Below are positions 58,968 to 64,000 of a DNA stretch of 64,000 bases, one piece after another; position 1 is the first letter of the stretch; each line of letters starts with the position of its first letter. The stretch comes from an uncultured Roseibium sp. (GTDB lineage Bacteria; Pseudomonadota; Alphaproteobacteria; Rhizobiales; Stappiaceae), in NCBI RefSeq assembly GCF_963675985.1, contig NZ_OY780958.1:3162001-3226000 (forward strand). Reading direction: 5' to 3'. The position numbers and the translations under genes were made by a program. A model generated the notes under the pieces. That model was not told where the DNA came from. It made no database searches and worked only from the letters and a program-made list of their open reading frames with translations.

Positions 58968-60317
58968 ATGACCACCCAGTCTTCCGATATCAGGCCAGAC
59001 AAGGCGTTTGACGTAACCCATCGCAGTGTCCTTGCGATCGCGGTGCCAATGACGCTTGCGTTCCTGTCGACACCGCTTCTCGGCGTCGTGGACACGGCCG
59101 TGATCGGCCGGCTCGGAGATGCTGCCCTTGTGGGCGGCATCGCCATTGGCGGGGTGATTTTCGACCTCGTGTTCACCACCTTCAATTTCCTGCGCTCCGG
59201 CACCACAGGGCTGACGGCACAGGCCTACGGCGCGGACGATCAGAGCGAGATCAAGGCCACGTTTCTGCGCGCCCTGTTCATCGCGGCCATCGCAGGGCTT
59301 GCCGTCATTCTCCTGCAGAAACCGTTTCTGGAAATCGGCCTGACCTTCATGGGCGGCAGTGCGGACGTGCAATCGGCCACCCGCAGATATTTCGAGATCC
59401 GCGTCTACAGCGCTCCGTTCCTGCTCGCCAATTACGCGATCCTCGGCTGGTTCCTGGGGCTGAGCCGCGCGGGGACCGGGCTGTTCCTGCAACTGTTCCT
59501 GAACGGGCTCAACATTGCGTTGAGCATCTGGTTCGTGATGGGGCTCGGCTGGAGCATCGAAGGTGTCGCCGCTGCCACCGTGCTGAGCGAGGCGGCTGCC
59601 TGCCTGGCCGGACTGCTGCTGATCCTGCGTGCAGCCAGAGGCAGCGTCTGGCCCACGTGGTCCGTCGTTTTCGATCGTCGGCTGATCCTGCGCATGATGG
59701 CGATCAACCGCGACATCATGATCCGCTCCTTCAGCCTGCTGTTCGCGTTCGCCTTCTTCACCGCCCGATCCGCGGCTCAGGGCGACGTCCTTCTTGCCGC
59801 AAACGCGATCCTGGAGAAATTCTTCCTGGTCGGCGGTTATTTCCTCGACGGCCTGGCAACCGCGGTCGAACAACTGGCGGGCCGGGCGGTCGGCGCGCGT
59901 TACCGACCAGCCTTCGACCGGGCGGTAAAGCTCACCACGCTCTGGGGCTTCGCGCTGGCGCTCGGTCTCGCCCTTGTCTATTTCCTTGCAGGTCCGCTGC
60001 TGGTCGATCTCATGACCGTCTCTCCCGGCGTTCGGGAAATCGGGCGAATCTATCTGCCGTGGGCGGCGCTCACGCCGCTTTTCGGCGTGCTTGCCTTCCA
60101 GATGGACGGGGTTTTCATCGGCGCGACATGGTCGCGCGACATGCGCAACATGATGCTATTGTCCCTGGCGGTCTATATCGCGGCCTATTACACGCTGTTT
60201 CCGCTGATGGGGAACCACGGCCTTTGGCTGTCCCTGGAAATTTTCCTGGGCGCACGCGGGATCAGCCTGGCCGCCATGTGCCGGCACCGCGCCAACCAGA
60301 CCTTTCAGCCCGCTTAA
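58968..60317 (+). CDS. MATE-family efflux transporter
   Basis: A 449-aa inner-membrane protein with about 12 hydrophobic segments arranged as two similar halves. The first helix contains PMTLAFLSTPLLGVVDTAVIGRLGD, the family signature, and the matching start of the second half lies near residue 245. It belongs to the DinF-like branch and exports cationic or organic compounds in exchange for Na+ or H+. It is divergent from the deacetylase gene and convergent with pyrD; neither suggests a substrate. Confidence 0.87.
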   Translation: MTTQSSDIRPDKAFDVTHRSVLAIAVPMTLAFLSTPLLGVVDTAVIGRLGDAALVGGIAIGGVIFDLVFTTFNFLRSGTTGLTAQAYGADDQSEIKATFLRALFIAAIAGLAVILLQKPFLEIGLTFMGGSADVQSATRRYFEIRVYSAPFLLANYAILGWFLGLSRAGTGLFLQLFLNGLNIALSIWFVMGLGWSIEGVAAATVLSEAAACLAGLLLILRAARGSVWPTWSVVFDRRLILRMMAINRDIMIRSFSLLFAFAFFTARSAAQGDVLLAANAILEKFFLVGGYFLDGLATAVEQLAGRAVGARYRPAFDRAVKLTTLWGFALALGLALVYFLAGPLLVDLMTVSPGVREIGRIYLPWAALTPLFGVLAFQMDGVFIGATWSRDMRNMMLLSLAVYIAAYYTLFPLMGNHGLWLSLEIFLGARGISLAAMCRHRANQTFQPA

Positions 60318-60327
60318 GGAGCGTCGG

Positions 60328-61422
60328 TCAAAGATCCAGGCCGGCCCAAGCCTGCAGATTGGCGTCGCGGGCCTCGGAAATGGTTTTGAGCCCATGCCGG
60401 TCGAGCCTTTCCGACAGGCCCTTCAGGATCTCTCCGACAAGGCCGATGCCGTGGTAGGTCAGCGATGAATAAAGCTGCAGCAGATCCGCACCCGCAGTGA
60501 TTTTCGTCCAGGCGGTTTCCGCGCTGTCGATCCCGCCGACGCCGATGATCGGCAGGTCGGGTCCGGCGAGCCGGCGGGCCTTGGCCAGGGCAATGGTAGA
60601 TTTACGGAACAAGGGCCGGCCGGACAGACCACCGGTCTCCTGACCGTTTCTGGCATCTTTGAGCCCATCACGGGAAATCGTCGTGTTGGACACGATCAGG
60701 CCGTCGACGCACTTGGCCTGCACTTCTTCGATGATGTCGGCAAGCGAGGCCTCATCCACGTCCGGTGCGATCTTCAACAAGACAGGTACGTGCCGGCCGA
60801 CAACCTGGGTGCGTTCGTCCCGCGCGGTAATGACACCAGTCAGAAGCTCTGCCAACGCCTCCCGCGCCTGCAGGTCGCGCAGGCCCGGCGTGTTCGGCGA
60901 GGACACGTTGACGGTGAAATAGGAGGCGAGATCGGCGAAAGCATGAATGCCCGCGACGTAATCGGCGACCCGGTCCGTGGCATCCTTGTTGGCTCCGACA
61001 TTGACGCCGACGATCCCGGTCTGGCGCCTGCGCCCATCCAGCCGGCGGCGCAATGCCTCATGGCCCTCGTTGTTGAAGCCGTAGCGGTTGATGACCCCCT
61101 GATCGACGGGCAGACGAAACACGCGCGGCTTCGGATTTCCGGGCTGGGGCCTCGGCGTGACGGACCCGACCTCGGTGAAACCGAAGCCGAGTTTCAGCAG
61201 CGCATCGGGAACTTCGCCGTTCTTGTCGAACCCCGCCGCCATGCCGACGGGATTGGGAAAGCGCAGATCCCAGAGCTTAACTTCCAGACGCGGATCGGCG
61301 GCGACGGGGCATTTCGGCATAAGACCGGTCTTCAACCCCTTGATGGTCAGGCCGTGTGCGGTTTCCGCATCCAGAAAATGGAGCCCGGCAAGAGCCAGTT
61401 TTTCAAACGGAGACGCGGTCAT
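60328..61422 (-). CDS. pyrD: Dihydroorotate dehydrogenase (quinone), class 2
   Basis: A 364-aa flavoenzyme starting MTASPFEKLALAGLHFLDAE. Class 2 features are the N-terminal helical extension (membrane/quinone association), NPVGMAAGFDKNGEVPDALLKLGFGFTEVGSVTPRPQPGN, NRYGFNNEG, the catalytic Ser region NVSSPNTPGLRDLQ and the FMN-binding IGVGGIDSAETAW. It oxidises dihydroorotate to orotate in pyrimidine synthesis and passes electrons to quinone. It overlaps the DUF952 gene by four bases, so both are translated together, an arrangement common in Alphaproteobacteria. Confidence 0.94.
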   Translation of the reverse strand: MTASPFEKLALAGLHFLDAETAHGLTIKGLKTGLMPKCPVAADPRLEVKLWDLRFPNPVGMAAGFDKNGEVPDALLKLGFGFTEVGSVTPRPQPGNPKPRVFRLPVDQGVINRYGFNNEGHEALRRRLDGRRRQTGIVGVNVGANKDATDRVADYVAGIHAFADLASYFTVNVSSPNTPGLRDLQAREALAELLTGVITARDERTQVVGRHVPVLLKIAPDVDEASLADIIEEVQAKCVDGLIVSNTTISRDGLKDARNGQETGGLSGRPLFRKSTIALAKARRLAGPDLPIIGVGGIDSAETAWTKITAGADLLQLYSSLTYHGIGLVGEILKGLSERLDRHGLKTISEARDANLQAWAGLDL

Positions 61423-61763
61423 TGTCCAAGGTCCGGAAAGACATGGGCGCCATCGGGCCCGAGCGGCAGCGGTCGGACCCAGACGGCAATCGACGTCGGC
61501 AGGTCGGCATAAAGATGCGGGAACAGGTCCCCGCCCCGCGACGGCTCCCATTTCAGATCCGGGCCCAGAGCATCCGCATCGAAGGCCGCAAGCAGCAGGC
61601 CGTCCTGACCGGCGAAATGCTTGGCCGCCGTTTCGCGTGCCTGGACCGCGGTGGAGAAGTGGATAAAGCCGTCGGCCAGATCCACCGGAGCGCCCTTGAA
61701 AACGCCAAGCGCTTCGGCTTCCTGCCAGAGGTCTTCCGGCACAATCTTGAAAATCAGTCGCAT
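61419..61763 (-). CDS. DUF952-family protein
   Basis: A 114-aa protein starting MRLIFKIVPEDLWQEAEALG. Landmarks of the DUF952 family are KIVPEDLW, GVFKGAPVDLADGFIHFSTA and WEPSRGGDLFPHLYADLP. The fold is thought to be ADP-ribosyltransferase-like or a related barrel; its biochemical role is not established. It is placed directly before pyrD with a four-base overlap (61419-61422). The in-frame extension to 61808 has no ribosome-binding site and is not included. Confidence 0.87.
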   Translation of the reverse strand: MRLIFKIVPEDLWQEAEALGVFKGAPVDLADGFIHFSTAVQARETAAKHFAGQDGLLLAAFDADALGPDLKWEPSRGGDLFPHLYADLPTSIAVWVRPLPLGPDGAHVFPDLGQ

Positions 61764-61971
61764 GCGGGTCACGTCCTGGGAGTCGGGTTGGTCGCCCGTC
61801 TCCGCCACCGGAACCGGGCGGCGCGGACCCTATCGCCTGACGCACCGCAGAACAAGCGTGGGCAACGGCGTTCTCGGCTTTGACAGGGGTTTTCGCCCCG
61901 AACATAATTATGAAAGGTATCAATTCCCATCGTTTCAATGCTCGCCATAACCAAGCTAACAGGAGCCCGGA

Positions 61972-62874
61972 TTGGGACTGCTTAGGAAGCTCCGCCCGGT
62001 CCTGATACCGGCCATTGTCCTGATTGCCGGAGCGAGCCTGCTCGCCTGGCTGCTTCTGGCCGATCCGCCGGCGCCGCTCCCGCTCCAAAAGAGCGCCTCT
62101 GTCGAGACCGGGTCCCAAACCGCGTCTCCGTCCGACACCCGCAATACAATTGAGCCGCAAACGACGGCAACCGATGAAGCCATCGAATCGCCACCACCAT
62201 TGCCGAACGAAATCCGCGATGTCTCACCGGCCGGGATCAGCCCTCCCGAAGTCACCGGCAAGCTGACCCGTGTCAAGCCGTCGCAACGCCTGCTCGACCT
62301 GATCAATCCGCCGGTGGAACCTGTGCCGGACGGCGAATTCGAGCTGCGGCGACCCAAGGTGATCGATGCCGGATCCCTCGGCACCGACGGTCTTCTTGTC
62401 AGGATCGCCCATATCAATGCCCTGAAACCCGATGAAACCTGCGTTTCCCGCGTGGGCGGCACCTGGCCCTGCGGCGCGCGCGCGCGGACAGCACTGCGCG
62501 GCCTGATCCGCATGTTCACCATCGTCTGCCAGAAGACAGAAGATCTCGGTCCACGGCAGATCGCCGCCACCTGCATCCTCCGCAAGACCGATATCGGCGA
62601 ATGGCTCGTGCGTTATGGCTGGGCGGATCCGGAAGAGAATGCGCCTGAGCGTTACCTCGAACTTGCAGCGGAGGCGAAAAAGCGCAAGCGCGGCAAATGG
62701 CAATCGGAATGGCTGAAGGACCTGCCGGAACCGGTTACAGACCTCTCTCTGCCGGACCTTCCATCCGGTCTGCCCGGGGAATTGCCGGATGACGGCAACA
62801 ACATTCTGGTCAGCCCCCGGGATATACCGTTGCCGGCGCTGGATCTGCGAGAAACGGTGCCGCCGAACGGCTGA
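61972..62874 (+). CDS. Membrane-anchored thermonuclease-like protein, probably non-catalytic
   Basis: A 300-aa protein beginning with TTG, six bases after AGGAG (61961-61965). An N-terminal membrane helix (about 10-29, LIPAIVLIAGASLLAWLLL) is followed by a Pro/Thr-rich linker and an SNase-like domain (about 125-240, LLVRIAHINAL, WPCGARARTALRGLI, ATCILRKTDIGEWLVRYGWAD, KKRKRGKWQSEWLKDL). The calcium-binding DGDT motif of true nucleases is replaced by DAGSLGTDG, and the usual catalytic Arg/Glu pattern is incomplete. It may be a structural or binding relative. It is divergent from the DUF952-pyrD pair. Confidence 0.72.
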   Translation: MGLLRKLRPVLIPAIVLIAGASLLAWLLLADPPAPLPLQKSASVETGSQTASPSDTRNTIEPQTTATDEAIESPPPLPNEIRDVSPAGISPPEVTGKLTRVKPSQRLLDLINPPVEPVPDGEFELRRPKVIDAGSLGTDGLLVRIAHINALKPDETCVSRVGGTWPCGARARTALRGLIRMFTIVCQKTEDLGPRQIAATCILRKTDIGEWLVRYGWADPEENAPERYLELAAEAKKRKRGKWQSEWLKDLPEPVTDLSLPDLPSGLPGELPDDGNNILVSPRDIPLPALDLRETVPPNG

Positions 62875-62891
62875 CGTAGACCCGCAACGCG

Positions 62892-62918
62892 AAAAGCCGC
62901 GCAATCCGCGCGGCTTTT
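62892..62918. terminator. Bidirectional rho-independent terminator
   Basis: AAAAGCCGCGC (62892-62902) and GCGCGGCTTTT (62908-62918) form a perfect 11-bp stem with a five-base loop. The A and T ends make it work on both strands, serving the convergent thermonuclease-like and lysyl-tRNA synthetase genes. Confidence 0.85.
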
Positions 62919-62949
62919 GCGATTGTGAGCAATAGACGACTGAATTGGC

Positions 62950-64000
62950 TTAAGCCGTCAGTTCGCCCTTCAACGCCTTTTCGATCAGCGCACGGGTCTC
63001 GTTGATGCCGTAAAGCGCCACGAAGGAACCGAAACGCGGCCCGCGTTCCTGACCGAGCAGAACCTGGTAGAGCGCCTGGAACCACGCCACCGAGACGCCG
63101 GGGCCGCCGTCCGGGCTTTTCTTGTTGTGGTCCTGGTAACGCTCGATGGCACGGGCCACATCGAGGGCCGCATCCTGGATCACCGCGCCGTCCGCATCGG
63201 CGGGAAGAGCCGCCAGCTGGGCATCCAGTTGTTCCAGCGCTGCCCGTTCCACATCGTCCGGAGCGCGGAACGACTTGGTCGGTTTGACGAAATCGTCGAA
63301 GTAGCGGATCGCGTAGCCGACCAGCGCGTCCAGTTCCGGATGGTTTTCAGGCGTCACGCCCGGTGCGTAGCGGGAGATGAAAGCCCAAAGAACGTCCTTG
63401 TTCTCGGCATTGGAGGCCGAGACCAGGTTGAGCAGCATGGAGAACGGCACCGGCAGATCGATCGCCGGCACCTGGCCGGAATGAATATGCCAGGCCGGAT
63501 TGCCAAGCTGCTGCTCGATCGGCATCGACGGATACTTCTGGGCGAACGTGTAATATTCGTCGACCGCCTTCGGGATTACGTCGAAATAAAGCTTCTTCGC
63601 CGTCCGCGGCTTCTGGAACATGTAAAGCGACAGGCTCTCCGTCGGGGCGTAGGTCAGCCATTCGTCGATGGTCAGACCGTTGCCCTTGGACTTGGAGATC
63701 TTCTCGCCGTTCTCGTCCAGGAAGAGTTCGTAGACATAGTGCTCCGGCGGACGGCCGCCGAGCACCTGGCAGATCCGGTCGTAGACGGCCATGTTCGGGC
63801 CGTGGTCCTTGCCGAACATCTCGAAGTCGACATCGAGGGCTGCCCAGCGCGCGCCGAAATCCGGCTTCCACTGCAGCTTCACATTGCCGCCGGTGACCGG
63901 CAGGGTGATGTCGGTGCCATCTTCGTCCGCGAAGGTGATCGTGCCGTTCCTGGCGTCGACGTCCTTCATCGGCACATAGAGCACGCGGCCGGTGGTCGGG
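62950..64000 (-). CDS. Lysine--tRNA ligase, class I (C-terminal part)
   Basis: The frame is open to the right edge of the window, so the N-terminus is missing; 349 codons plus the stop are visible. KISKSKGN, the class I synthetase KMSKS loop, is present (around 63690), together with the class I LysRS helical C-terminus. GPNMAVYDRICQVLGGRPPEHYVYELFLDE is typical of the archaeal/alphaproteobacterial type. It charges tRNA-Lys with lysine. Use of class I rather than class II LysRS is normal for Alphaproteobacteria. Confidence 0.92.
   Translation of the reverse strand, partial: PTTGRVLYVPMKDVDARNGTITFADEDGTDITLPVTGGNVKLQWKPDFGARWAALDVDFEMFGKDHGPNMAVYDRICQVLGGRPPEHYVYELFLDENGEKISKSKGNGLTIDEWLTYAPTESLSLYMFQKPRTAKKLYFDVIPKAVDEYYTFAQKYPSMPIEQQLGNPAWHIHSGQVPAIDLPVPFSMLLNLVSASNAENKDVLWAFISRYAPGVTPENHPELDALVGYAIRYFDDFVKPTKSFRAPDDVERAALEQLDAQLAALPADADGAVIQDAALDVARAIERYQDHNKKSPDGGPGVSVAWFQALYQVLLGQERGPRFGSFVALYGINETRALIEKALKGELTA

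Noticed and set aside
58802..59206. Upstream extension of the deacetylase frame
   Set aside because: It overlaps the divergent MATE gene and its Thr/Arg-rich translation does not resemble the family; the family N-terminus starts at 58801.
61423..62160. Upstream extension of the pyrD frame
   Set aside because: The dihydroorotate dehydrogenase begins at MTASPFEKL (61422); the extension overlaps DUF952 and the thermonuclease-like gene and is not protein-like.
1..64000. CRISPR arrays, rRNA and tRNA genes, prophage
   Set aside because: No regularly spaced direct repeats, no rRNA or tRNA-like sequence and no phage structural genes were recognised on either strand.

Overview
The window is ordinary alphaproteobacterial chromosome, roughly 60% GC except for one AT-rich island. 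It most resembles the Hyphomicrobiales, and a marine Stappiaceae (Roseibium/Labrenzia-type) genome is my best guess. Supporting this are a fixL-fixJ oxygen-sensing cluster with a Crp/Fnr gene, a PodJ-like polarity protein, a class I lysyl-tRNA synthetase, a TIGR02186/TauE pair, a DUF6460 protein and a Rhizobiales-type palindromic repeat. The genus is inferred; no rRNA or tRNA gene was seen.

Layout. 1-4.1 kb (minus strand): an aminotransferase, FixL haem kinase, FixJ, a receiver-only FixT-like protein and the start of a FixK-type Crp/Fnr regulator. 4.6-8.8 kb: a transporter-kinase hybrid sensor (CrbS-like) convergent with its probable LuxR-type partner (CrbR-like). 8.8-10 kb: mostly non-coding, with one small exported peptide that has its own promoter and palindrome. 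10-24 kb: scattered single genes, namely a thioesterase, envelope proteins, a DsbA-fold isomerase, a chemoreceptor ending in a PilZ domain, a DEAD-box helicase, two lysozyme-inhibitor-like exported proteins, and the helicase/PdeM DNA-repair pair.

24.3-29.3 kb: an RpiR-type regulator divergent from an operon in which two paralogous 5-formyltetrahydrofolate cyclo-ligase-like proteins bracket a THI5/NMT1-type ABC importer. This looks like a salvage system, possibly for a thiamin or pterin-related compound. 29.4-32.3 kb: a tyrosine recombinase followed by the AT-rich island. The island is bounded by a perfect 18-bp inverted repeat, one copy overlapping the recombinase stop codon. Inside, two different membrane-protein genes point at each other across a giant imperfect palindrome with arms of about 0.5 kb. 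The arrangement would suit a site-specific inversion switch that swaps which gene follows the recombinase, and it is the best candidate here for an undescribed system.

32.3-36.8 kb: a CoA-ligase/enoyl-CoA hydratase operon with a divergent TetR regulator, then a TIGR02186/TauE pair. 37-41 kb: the PodJ-like gene. 41.5-51.8 kb: a MerR-family regulator and, after a LysR/cupin/DUF4865 unit, a six-gene beta-oxidation operon. Matching TTACGTTT-type palindromes lie before the MerR gene and before the operon. 52-57 kb: four consecutive paralogous AraC-type regulators. 57.6-64 kb: DUF6460, a histone-deacetylase-like hydrolase, a MATE exporter, pyrD with DUF952, a degenerate nuclease-like protein, and the 3' part of lysyl-tRNA synthetase.
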